From NCBI GenBank assembly GCA_037179385.1, contig CM074187.1, forward strand, positions 42,566,879-42,630,878: DNA of 64,000 nt, given 5' to 3'. This DNA comes from Holothuria scabra. Taxonomy: Eukaryota > Echinodermata > Holothuroidea > Aspidochirotida > Holothuriidae. The position numbers were made by a program, and so were the translations under genes. A model generated the notes under the pieces. It was not told the DNA's origin, did no database searches, and saw only the letters and a list, made by a program, of their open reading frames with translations. Below are positions 22,584 through 32,910 of the stretch, piece after piece. How positions within the stretch are numbered: the first letter of the stretch is position 1; every line of letters begins with the position of its first letter.

Positions 22584-25500
22584 CTGTTGATGAAAAGAAA
22601 AAACACTTGATCAATAACTTGCTGATATAGATGTCTATACGGTTTACGGTAATGCTTCTCAGCAGTCCGCTACAGTACTATGAGTGTTTACTAGCCTAGG
22701 TAACTACATTTTGAGTTCAGTGAGAAATGTACCTCTAATATTTGTCATGGAGGATCTCACAAATACGTCTTTACATGTTTTAAGCTCAACGGGTACACTG
22801 TTTTAGGCTTTTCCGCTATATTTCATTACTTAGGAATAAGTAGTCCAGAGTCGGTACCAGAATGTCAAAATGGGGAGGGGGGAGGGGGGGCAAGAAAAAA
22901 TCTTCGGACATGGCGCGAAACCCAACTCCAATATCCCATGAGGTTTTAGCATATCTGTGGATGAAGAATTAAGTCTCAGGAGAGGTATATTTTTATTTTT
23001 TAATAACCAAGCTCGTGACCTCTAGATCAGGAGGGCAAGTCGGGGAGAAGGGCAAATCGGGGAAGGAAAAATCTGGGGAAAATGCCCCCTTTTGCCCCCC
23101 CTCCCTTCCGCAGCGCCCCAATAGCACTCTAAAAAATATTTTAACGATTTTGTTTAAAAATTAGGATACTCACGAAAATGAGTATTTCTACTCTAAATAA
23201 GTGAGTACTTCAACTCAATTTGTGTAAAATTTCGCACAAATCCAGCAATTTGTGTAAAATTTTGCACAAATTCAGTTGAAGTACTCACTTATTTCGAGTA
23301 GAAATACTCATTTTCGTGAGTATCCTAATTTTAAACAAAATCGTTTAAATATTTTTTAGAGTGAGGTAAGTCTATATATATGCTCTAAATTTCCTGCGGC
23401 TTGGAGAGGCCCTGCATAGGGAATCTCTTCAAAATTTCTGTTAGGTTTGGTTGAATGGGTTTAACGATCAATAAGTTTGAATCATTTCTGAAAACAATCC
23501 AAATATTTGATAATTAACTATTCAATGCAACTCTGATAAAATTTCTTTTCAATTTGAAGGAGCATTTCTAACTGTATCAAAACTCGCACAGGATTTGCGA
23601 CACCATATCGTCCAGCTAAATACAATATTCAGACATCGCACACAAACCATAACCTAGAAAATGATCCGTAACGCGTTGTAAAATTTGAAATAGGAGCCAT
23701 GTTACCTTGTAAAGAACAAAAGAAGAGATTACGGCACGTTGTATTCATTTCTTCATACAAGTGGTTCCCGACTTTTGATGCAAAAGGCAGAGAGTGACCT
23801 TAAACCTAATTCCAGTTAACGTCTGCAATGTTTTGTTCAAGCTATAAACCTACAGTATACACAGTATTTTATTCATACTGGTACGCCACTGGTAAACAAA
23901 TGTACGGTATATATATATGGTTGCATTCGGTTGGTACAGTTTTAATCACTAATTACAAATTTACAAAAATGAAATAAATTACCGTACTTCAGTGACCATT
24001 TTGTCGTCAGGCGGCAAGTAAGAAAAAGCCAGACTTCCCAGAATGATAAAATTTAACGTTAATCTCTAAAGAAAATATTTTACCAGTTTATTTACCCGAC
24101 AATTTGAACTGTGACACGTCATTATGACATCTTGACTTATCACGTAAAGAACCTTCATTAATCTGCATAAATTCCTGGCAGGTCAGTAAATCCTATATTC
24201 TCCTAGTCAATGAAATCATGATCACTTTAAAATAGTCATGAGTACAACTGTCAACCGCAGTCATATTGTAAACATGGGTCGATCCTCTTGCGGTCTGGAA
24301 ATAGTTTTGCCAAAGAAAGATATTTTCTTTGATTGTGACGGTTCTTGTCACCCATATGATTTCCTAATTTTTCATTTTAATTACTAATGTACTATATTTA
24401 TGAGTGTAAAAGGAATGAACGTAAACCTATACAGTCGATGAATTTTTCTTCAAATTTAAATTTGCTCTAAAAATTGAAAGATGTAACAATTTAAGAGTAC
24501 TATCCCATATGAAATATAAAGTAAAGTACACTGAATTATGATACGCTTTTGCTGGGTGTCCGGATTTATTCTTTTAAGGTCTGTATTCAGTTTCTTGTAT
24601 ATTTATTCTTTGGTAAAGCTGAGTTACCAAGCTGTTACGTTCACTCTTTCAATTATTTTATTACTTTTGTTTTTGTCCCCACCAGCATGTTCGAGTGAGA
24701 TATTGTGTTCATGCAGAGTCGCTCTATTTATCTTCACATCTTTCTGTCACATTTTCAATTGTCTTTTTCCCCAAATGCTTTCTTCATTTTGTTTGAAACT
24801 TAGATGTAATGTTCTATGGACAGTGGATTATCTAAGTGATCGGGAACGTTTTTGTCCATGGTCCCTTGTGGGCTCTAAGGTCCATTGTTGCAATTCTTCA
24901 ATTTGCTTCGGTTCACATTCTCTTGATCAATGTTGATAGTTTTGTCTTAATGTTTTTCAATTATTGGTACTGCAGAGGTGTTCAGGAATTTTGAATCCAA
25001 GGTGCACGGGCAAGATGAGCGTTTCATTTTGTGATTTAGTGCAAGTTTTATATTCTCCTTTACTATATTGCAGGATTTGTCTGCATGTTCGGACATATTG
25101 TTTTGTGGGTAGCAGGATGTCTGGGTTTTCAGGGACTTTTGGCCCAGGGTCCCCCATGTACCCTATACTCAATTTCATGTTCTTTACAAAATCTATCTCT
25201 TCCTACAGATTCTCCTGTACACAGAATCAAATGATTCTGTCCTCTCTGTGTTCAGGCGTTTCGGAGTCTAAGGAACAAGATGGGCCCATTTCGTAAATTA
25301 TTGCAATTAACCTACCACTTCCCTTCTATTAATGTGGGGTTTTGCTTGAAACCTGGACTCTTTTCGGGATGCTTGCAGGGGTGTGGGCTTTTCAGAGTGG
25401 TAAGGATTTCTTGGTCCAAGATCCCCTTTTGGTCCTTTGGCACTTCTTTTGCAATTTTACTGACTTTTGCCTCCTTAAGGCTCTCTTGTACACTGCTGTT

Positions 25501-28500
25501 AATTTGTGGTACCATCATGCATGTTGGATCTAAAATCTATGATGCGCTCTACAATTCATTTTTTTATTATTGTAAAATAAATAACGTTTTTCCTTCATTT
25601 AATGTTAGCAGAGTTGACATCATGTAGCAATGATTCTTGGTAAGTGTGCTGTGTAAGGGCGATTGCATGAATTTTCTCCAAACTTGTTTTCCTTGTGCCA
25701 GTTGTCTTGCACATTTTTGATGGTTTGCCATTGGTTTGCGCATTGGTGATCTACTTGTGCTATTATGGAAGTTTTGTTTCACGGGCCCTACTGTGTGGTT
25801 CGTATTATGTCATCTGCAACTTGCTCCTTTGATTTTTCTACGCAGTGCACAAATTAGACTAAAGATACTACAGAATATTGCTGTAGCATCCTGAAAGCTG
25901 CTTTTGGATTGTTCGACTAAGATTAGAGTTTTTTCATTTCATATGTTACTAGTACAAGTAGTCTGGTAGCAGTCTTACCAGAACCTATACAACACATCAC
26001 CATAGCAATTGGTTGCCAAATGGCAACTATAGGCCTATATGATTGGTACGGAATCCACTCTGAGTTTTTTGTTGATACCTGTGCAACGACGTCACTGGGG
26101 AATGTTGGACCAAAAAGGGTAGAGAGATATTTTTAAAAAGTTGTAAACACGAGCTCTGCAGGAAGATTTCCAATGTTAGACTACATTTTTTCCCAACGAA
26201 AATAGTACGCCAAAATTCTTGGAAAAGATGGCTTTCTCTTCTTAGATACCGGGCATGTCCTTCTGAGAACAATAGACCAGGAACTTGGATTTCTTTGCCA
26301 CAAAATAAACATTATCAGACGTGCTTATTCATCGCTACCACTGTGGAAGGACAATTGTTAGGTAATGCAAAGACATGCCCATGAATAAAAGTCGGGGTAA
26401 AAGATAGATTCTGCCGTCTTCACGAAGTCTTTAAGTACCACCCACTTTCCTAGTACAATCAAAACATTGTCATATTTTATTCAAGGAAACTCTTTATCCT
26501 GGACATATATGTTAAAGCTGTATGGCCTAGTGAGTGTCCTACCACGAAACCTAACTTCAAAGATTAGTTCACAGTTTCGGGTTGAAAAGAGTCCTGTAAG
26601 CATGTGCGCCTTTTGCAACTGATTGAATTATTCCGGCAACTATTCCGGATATACTGTAGTGACGTAATATGGTTTAATCATGGACAAAATCCCAGCATAT
26701 GTCGTATTAGTTATAAGCATCATATTATTTTCTCATCTTCGACAACTGTAGGAGATCCAGCGACTGGGCACGCCCTGCAACCAGTTCTAATCTAACACTG
26801 GTAATGCGATGTATCAACGTCATATATCAATGCTGAATGTCAAATTTTAATACCAGCATCGAGGGTTCATTAGGTCAGATTTAAATGACCTTCAAGCAAA
26901 ATCTTGAAAATAATAACTGGCTGTAACTGATATGCTCTTACTTTTTACTTCCTTGTAATACCACCGTGTGTAAACAAACCAAACATTATATGCTAAACAC
27001 GTCATACTGCTGGTAAGATTGTCGGTTCATGAACAGTACTATAGGCTAATTATGTACGAAATATTTCATTCGATATTTTACGGCTCACTTTGAAACCAAC
27101 TGGTTTAAGTCGGTCCTGCCATGGCCCCTGTTTGATTTGTGACTCATAGCTTGTTTTCCTTGTACTACATTGCTTATGCTTAGCACTAATCGCAAGCACC
27201 ATTACTAAGTAGGCCTATAAGCTAACATGGCAGCATACATTGAATTGGTTTCATAGGTTTAGTAATGCAACACTTGAGATTGACGGTAGCAGTTGAAGAA
27301 GGTAGATACTGATTTCACTTACAGTTTCGAATTATTGTTTTCCGGTTTACGACTTAACTACAGTAATTTTATCTTTCCTGTTAATACTGGTTAATGCATA
27401 AACAAACAAAACGTAACATAACAATACATGTTGATGGAGTTGATTACGTTTTGTTTTACCAGTGTTGGCTAACGCAAAAATAAAAAGGTATCCATGCTTT
27501 CAATATGGTCTTCAATTCTCCCATTATAGGAAACATTATCATTAGAAACAGCAAGGCAAGTACATGCAGAGAATACATGAAAAAATCAAAACCTAAGTAT
27601 GAAAAGTTTCCCGAAAGAAGGGAGAAATATTTCTTTAGATGTGAGGAGTCCAAAACAACCTTCAGTAGCCTAATTGCAAAGTTTTTCTTTGGGTTTAATT
27701 TCTAGCACACGAGACTCAGTATTCTTTTTTCTAAAAGTCCCCTCGACTCTCTGGCGAAGAGCCAAGGGGCGAAAACCAAACATTTACTCCCGGAGGAGTC
27801 CTGCTCCCTTAAGGAGCTAAACGTCCCAAATGGACAAGTACGCCCTCTAAAGGGCAAACATGTGTGGTCCTGCTCTAGACTGGCTGAATAGAACAGAAGC
27901 CAAACCCTGGATGTAGTTCAACGTCATACCTATGCTGTTTAATCCAAATAATAAAAAAGTAAAAAATGCAACAGAAATAAAATCAGAATTAACCTATACA
28001 CTACTACGATCCGGTTGAAGTGAAGCGACGAAATCATTCAACGAAAGTCACGCATGTGTTGTCACTGCGATAAAGAATAGAAAAGTCGACCGGATAAGTG
28101 ACCTTTTAGGAGGCCCAGGTGTCTTCTACTTAAATCATAGGGAGTACAGAGTGTATCTTGGCTAAAAAGTTCCTAACAATTTGTACTAAAGGTATTTTTG
28201 CAAATGGGAGACAAATCTTTAAAGATGATTTAAAACAATATGTTGTGGAAGTATTGATGTATAAATCAAAATAAATGTTAGCCCTCCATGCAAGAAACAC
28301 GGTAATATTTTACTTTGCTCTCTGTTGATATAAGGTCACAGCCACTAACTGACCCGAATGCATGTATTGTGCATGCTATTACGTAACTGTGGTCGAAAAT
28401 CCAGCCGGACGTGTGATCTTTCAGACGGTACAATGCCGTTCAATTAAATGATAGGGAGTAAAGCTGTATCTTGAACTAAAAAAAACCTCACAATTCTTTG

Positions 28501-31500
28501 CGAGAGCATCGAAGTACCTTTTACTATGCATAACAAGTAGTAAAATTATAATTCAAGTCTAAGCAAAAATGTTGACAAAGTATTGATGTCAGTCACTTTG
28601 TGAAAACATGAAAATATTTGACTATTCCCTTCTATCAAGTAATGTACAACCACTTAGTAAAACACAGCTCCTTCAAGATTGCTACATTTTACAGAAGGTA
28701 CAAATATTTCTGACGGCCTCATGTGGACATATTTTCTAGACGAAATTTGATGTTTATGCAGTTATGCAATCAGAAATTACAAATATACCCGATAAAAGTC
28801 ACAGTATTTTTTCAAAAAGAAACAAACAGGCAAACATTGCAATATATATTTGGTGAATTAAGTGTCCAGCAATACCATTCCAACAGATGTCCCTCTTAAA
28901 AATGATCTACCCTAGCAACAACAACCTCAATCATCCAAAATGAAGACAGTTTTTGGCTTGGTACTATTCTACAGAAAACAAAACGAAACAAAGAAATAAT
29001 TCTCAATCGTTGAGCTTACAAACCATAGCTTCAGCCAACACTAAAATGCACAATCCTACACATGTTTTGCAAAAGTGTAGTCTGCATGAGTCCAAAGGAT
29101 TTCCCTTTCGGGAAACCAAAAAGTAGGACCCCTCCGAGGGTGAAGAAAATCGAGTCCTTCGTACGCATGATAGAGCAAAGAACCACCCGCTAATACTGAC
29201 TTTGCCAAGGTGAACACGTTGCACAGCAATTTTGAAATATTTTATACGGACAACCGTGTGAACTTCCAGACACAAGTCGATGGTGTTTTGAGCAAAGATA
29301 AAATATGTCTGTTATATTTATATTTTGCTGTGCATGACTGTATCTACAAGACTACAAGTCATGTTCAGCTGCTCAATTGCTGTAAATGTAACAACCGCTG
29401 TAATGCACATTTCAACTTTACTTTGATGACAAAGTTGGTAAGTTGGATTTTACAACTTTGTATTTGCATTTGGCACAGGGTCAAGACAAACACTTCACAC
29501 ATCAGTGTAAACAGAAGTCATGTAGATATTACTAGTTTTAGACAACTACGTTGTTTCTGTAGCTTACTGCATATGGTCAGGCGGCATGAATGATTCACCT
29601 CGGTTTTGTACTCCTTTCCACCTAACCTTCTTCTTCAAAAAAAAAAATGGTGACACATCCAAAGGACATTCTTTCACCACGCATGCACCGAGAGGCTAAA
29701 AAGGGTAAATATGCCCAATAATATAAGTGACAGGGTCCTTATGGACAGAGGCAACCTTCATTACATTGAGGGGAAGACTATTCCAATCCTTTACGGTTCG
29801 AGGCAAAAAACTAAATTTATAACATTTTGAACAAGTATATGGGAGATCAAGTCGTGCATTAAACGGGTTCTACGGAGTAGGCTGCTGGAGACAATCAACA
29901 GGAATGAGAGCCTGGCCAAACACACCTTCGGAAAAAAGGATCAGACTTCTTTGTCTCCGTCTATCGGTTAAGGGCAAAAGGTTTAGTTCCTTCAGGAGAC
30001 TGGTCATTTACCTGGCTCTCTAGAATAGTCAGAGGTAATGCATCTAGCTGACCGTTTTTGTATGCTCTCAAGCTTGTCACACAAACCTGGTGAGGGTCAC
30101 AAAGAGTACTGGCGTACTCCAGCACAGGCCGAAGAAGCCATTAACTTGACATCACCAGGGCAGAAAGATAGGTTTCTATACAAAATACCAAGAATTTTAA
30201 ACACACCCTCATTTATCCAAGATAGTCTTACTGGCAAAACAAAGCTTTACATAGCCACACCGAGGTAGCCAGTGTGTTTGTTGGGGTAGCCAATATATGG
30301 GTGACAAATAGATCGAGTTTCACGGACTAGTTTCTGACCAATTGGTCTAAGTCGCGCCGGCAACGGTTTTTTTCAGGTGTGTCTTACTGGATTGTTACGC
30401 TACCCTAATTGCTTATGCTGAGCACCAAATACAATGACATTAGGTCCCTTTTTTAAATCAATCCAGTACATCATAAAGCATCCCAGTCACCCTAGGTCAG
30501 TTATTTGTTCGGCACATTTTTGGCCCTGCCCCCCCCCCCCCACCATGGCTACGCCAACGGTATAGCCAACCTTACTCCTTCGTTGGCTTCGCAGCTCGTG
30601 TCGAATGTGATTAGGCTTATATCTTTATTGTCAAGTAAATATTCGTGATATTAACAGTAAAGCTTTACAATTAACAGGACACATCTTAAATACACCATGG
30701 AAGCACTACATTGGATTTCACTAGCAACATTACACGTGCAGTCTTTTACAAGTGCAGGGACATCGTAATCGACAGTTAACTCACATTTTCAGGTCACCAT
30801 TTTACAGATAGTTAGACAATATCATGGAAAAAGACGTTGCTTTTTCTAAAGTCCTTCCGACCCTCTGCAGGCAAAGGGCCGTTCGGCGAAGCCAAAACTT
30901 TCACTGTTTCCCGAAGAAGCTAATACATCCACTGAAGGACAATACGCGACCAAACTTAAGGCCCTATGACCGTTTCAGTGTTATGAATGTAAATTAGTGT
31001 TATACCAACGTTGCAAGTGCGGTAGCCGGTACTGCGGATACATTCGTATGGGCCCAAAATTTATCTTTGGTTTTGCGGACTACATTATTGTACAGTATTT
31101 TCAGTGTCGCGAACCCTGGACCCTTGTTTTTTTTTTTTTTTTTTTGTTTCCCAGCGTCAGAGACGGCGCTGGGATTTGTGCAACCGTGAGGAGGGGCATC
31201 AACTCGAAGCCTTACAAAGGCAATGAGCCATCGAAGCAACGTACGCGAGGCACATTTCTTTTGTTACAGATTGTGACACTTATTGAGATTACGTTGCAGA
31301 AATCTTCATTTTTTGGCGGGGGGGGGGGGCGGGGGGTACAAAGTTTTATTGTTTTAGAAGGACATTTGAAACATTTCAAGGTTTTATAGCCTGCATAAAA
31401 TCAAGACTTTTCGTCAGACTTTTATTTAAAATATGCATTTCAAGTACGAAATTAACTATTTATGCATACTAATGCGATTGAAGTTCCTTATTTTAAATTA

Positions 31501-32818
31501 TACCGACAATGGCTATTGGAAGACAATGGAAAATTTCCCGAAATTTGTTTTTTAAACCAATTGAAAATTTTGTCTTATATTGGAGAGAAAAGGAGCTTCG
31601 CGGGAGAAACTTTTAAACATCCCGGTGTCTTTGCCAAAACACTTAAGAGTCTGTTCTTCATGTATGCTCAAAATCAAACAGATCGTCGGGACGACGGAAG
31701 GTTTACGAAGTTACACATTTTAAATTTTATCATGTGTATTAAGGCCCGTTTAACTAAAATAGAAAATATTGTGTTTTTCTTCGTACATTTTCATGAACAC
31801 TATGAAAAATTTGATTTTAAGCAACTTATCTAAAACTGAAACTGGGCAATCTTCGCACAAAGCATTTGTGGCTAGTGCTAATCTAATTATCTAATCTAAT
31901 TTGTGGCTAGTGCTGGACCCATGCTAATCATCTAGTTACAACACTGGCCTATCTGTAGCAGGAAATATTTGAAAGATACACTCCTCCATCAATCCATTAT
32001 TCAATCAATGTTGTTGATGAGGTTTGTTTCATTTACTTGTGTCGAGGATTGTAGGTCTACATAACGGTATATTCAGCTGTTTAATCACTATTAAAACAGC
32101 TGTTTGTCGTTCAGTATATGAATCAGCGATTGCACTAATCACCTTAGGTCTGAGAAATAATGTAGGCCTATACAATAGAGTGTACGAGGTTGGGTCCTCA
32201 TCATTCGTAACGCATAAAGTGTTTGGTTTGTCTCACCTGTAATACATCGGCCCATATAACAGCTTTTATTCCTCCAAGGGTTGAGTAGAAGGTGCAAACG
32301 AGTCCCATTATTAAAATAGAAACATTTAAACTCAAATCCGTTATGGAACTGATTGCCAGTGCTGGAGCATAGATCACAAAGCTCATATATATGAAACCAA
32401 ACAAGATACTGATGGCTACAGCAATCATGCGAACATTTTTGCTAAACCTCCTCTCTAAATACTCGTAGATACTGGTTATTTTAAGACGGTAAAAGACTGG
32501 GATGTAGGTCCTAGAAATGACTAATCCGACGATCAGTAAACTTGGTACAGTCAGCCAGAAGGTGGGACCATTGACGTATACTTCTGCTGGTGTTCCAATA
32601 AAAGTGACTGCTGAGATAACGCTAATGAAGACTGACACACCCACGGGGAAAGCCCCTAGCTGTCGGTTACCAAGCAGATACTCGTGAGTGGTCCTCTGTT
32701 TACCAGATGAGAAGAGGGCGTGGTATACTCCAGTAGAAGCAGACACCATTAGCATGGTAAATAACACAACATAATCTACAATACTCAAGTTGTACATATT
32801 TCCCATTGAAGGAGCCAT
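21303..32818 (-). CDS. SLC5-family sodium-coupled solute (monocarboxylate-type) transporter, gene 1, two coding exons
   Basis: Join of 32818-32237 and 22583-21303, 620 residues, close to the usual ~610 of SMCT1. SLC5 proteins import a small organic or anionic solute with Na+ through a 13-helix LeuT-fold membrane protein. Seen here: ATG in a strong context (A at -3, G at +4); helices near residues 14-36, 57-82, 86-109, 130-157, 163-181 and 187-212; SAVTFIGTPAEVY after helix 2 start; STLGGIKAVIWADVLQ before the splice; SASLSTVSSGVNSV near 353-366, matching the Na2-site serine/threonine region of NIS and SMCT; EDLIKP near 372. These motifs favour the SMCT/SMVT/NIS branch over glucose carriers. 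The substrate cannot be told from sequence. An NCT sequon precedes the last helices, and the tail is Cys-rich (CCCLP, CC) and ends TTRF, a PDZ-ligand pattern. It is unusually intron-poor. Confidence 0.9.
22848..23117. mobile_element. hAT-like element, family D, second copy
   Basis: Matches 18317-18601: agtcggtaccagaatgtc at the left end, ggttttagcatatctgtgg and gaagaattaagtct inside, C-rich segment and cgcagcgcccc at the right end. The ends are more degraded than in the other copy. Confidence 0.5.
23125..23363. mobile_element. Palindromic MITE, 239 bp, CACTCTA termini
   Basis: Almost the whole element is one inverted repeat. CACTCTAAAAAATATTT at the left is the complement of the right end, and arms of more than 100 bp pair with few mismatches around a centre near 23243. 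Smaller hairpins such as actcacgaaaatgagt lie within each arm. The flanking dinucleotide is AG on both sides. No ORF. Confidence 0.85.
24540..25790. other. Coding-like but broken stretch of unknown origin
   Basis: About 1.2 kb is strongly T-rich on the plus strand (A-rich on the minus) and is covered by several 60-130-codon frames on both strands, all interrupted. Minus-strand frames (for example 25312-25518 and 25567-25782) are rich in K, Q and P. No domain was recognised. It may be a decayed retroelement or just compositional bias. Confidence 0.25.
27081..27207 (-). mobile_element. SINE fragment
   Basis: Shares the tail aaccaactggtttaagtcgg and the body cattgcttatgcttagcac (plus-strand reading) with the SINE at 15870-16060. 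The tRNA-like head is missing. Confidence 0.6.
27725..27865. repeat. Dispersed repeat, copy 1
   Basis: ttttttctaaaagtcccctcg followed by ggcgaagagccaagggg and a ggagctaa-like segment resembles 30838-30970 (tttttctaaagtccttccg, ggcgaagccaaaac, gaagctaatac). Family unknown. Confidence 0.45.
28085..28690. repeat. Diverged local tandem duplication, ~310-bp period
   Basis: Segments starting near 28089 (ccggataagtgacctttta) and 28402 (ccggacgtgtgatctttca) run in parallel through aaatcatagggagtacag / aaatgatagggagtaaag and later agtattgatgt words. Divergence is high, so the duplication is old. Confidence 0.5.
29690..30290 (-). pseudogene. LINE reverse-transcriptase C-terminal remnant
   Basis: On the minus strand, broken frames give ILYRNLSFCPGDVKLM, LESIQKRSARCITSDYSREP and, near 29740-29800, FSFLPRTVKDWNSLPLNV, all typical of the RT thumb and C-terminal region of Jockey/CR1-group non-LTR retrotransposons. 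Frameshifts and stops separate the pieces. It is a different, much older copy than the intact LINE at 49581-53220. The plus-strand frame 30038-30268 is its shadow. Confidence 0.75.
30329..30450 (-). mobile_element. SINE fragment
   Basis: tttctgaccaattggtctaa, a gcgccggcaacgg segment and a body with gcttatgctgagcaccaaat match the 3' two thirds of the 15870-16060 SINE. Confidence 0.65.
30838..30970. repeat. Dispersed repeat, copy 2
   Basis: Diverged partner of 27725-27865; see that entry for the matching words. Confidence 0.45.
32237..32818 (-). CDS. SLC5 gene 1, coding exon 1
   Basis: 582 nt, exactly 194 codons. It ends ...ADVLQ at CAG|gtgaga, a near-consensus donor, so the intron is phase 0. 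The N-terminus is short (14 residues before helix 1), as in vertebrate SMCT1. The open frame runs past the donor to 32201, but that extension is intronic. Confidence 0.9.
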
Positions 32819-32903
32819 TATGCGGCCCTACTGCTTAGTAAGTTCCAGTTACAATGAAAGATTGTTATAATTAAGTCTTTATTGTCTGTCGGATATACTG
32901 TAG

Positions 32904-32910
32904 TTATATA
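32904..32910 (-). promoter_or_regulatory. Candidate TATA box of SLC5 gene 1
   Basis: TATATAA on the minus strand (within cctatataactac) lies about 86 bp upstream of the ATG at 32818. This would place transcription start near 32875 and give a short 5' leader. An upstream non-coding exon cannot be excluded. Confidence 0.35.

Larger units (their letters stand above)
22584..32236 (-). other. Intron of SLC5 gene 1 (9.65 kb)
   Basis: Bounded by the GT donor at 32236-32235 and the AG acceptor at 22585-22584. It is filled with repeats: family D copy (about 22848-23117), palindromic MITE (23125-23363), a decayed coding-like stretch (24540-25790), SINE pieces, a diverged local duplication (28085-28690) and a LINE remnant (29690-30290). 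No internal exon was recognised. Confidence 0.75.

Noticed and set aside
21373..22614. Several plus- and minus-strand frames overlapping the SLC5 exon
   Set aside because: Alternative-frame shadows of the transporter exon.
29210..29593. 127-codon plus-strand frame
   Set aside because: No domain or homologous pattern, lies within the intron, and the composition is not gene-like.
30038..30268. 76-codon plus-strand frame
   Set aside because: It is the antisense shadow of the decayed LINE reverse transcriptase.
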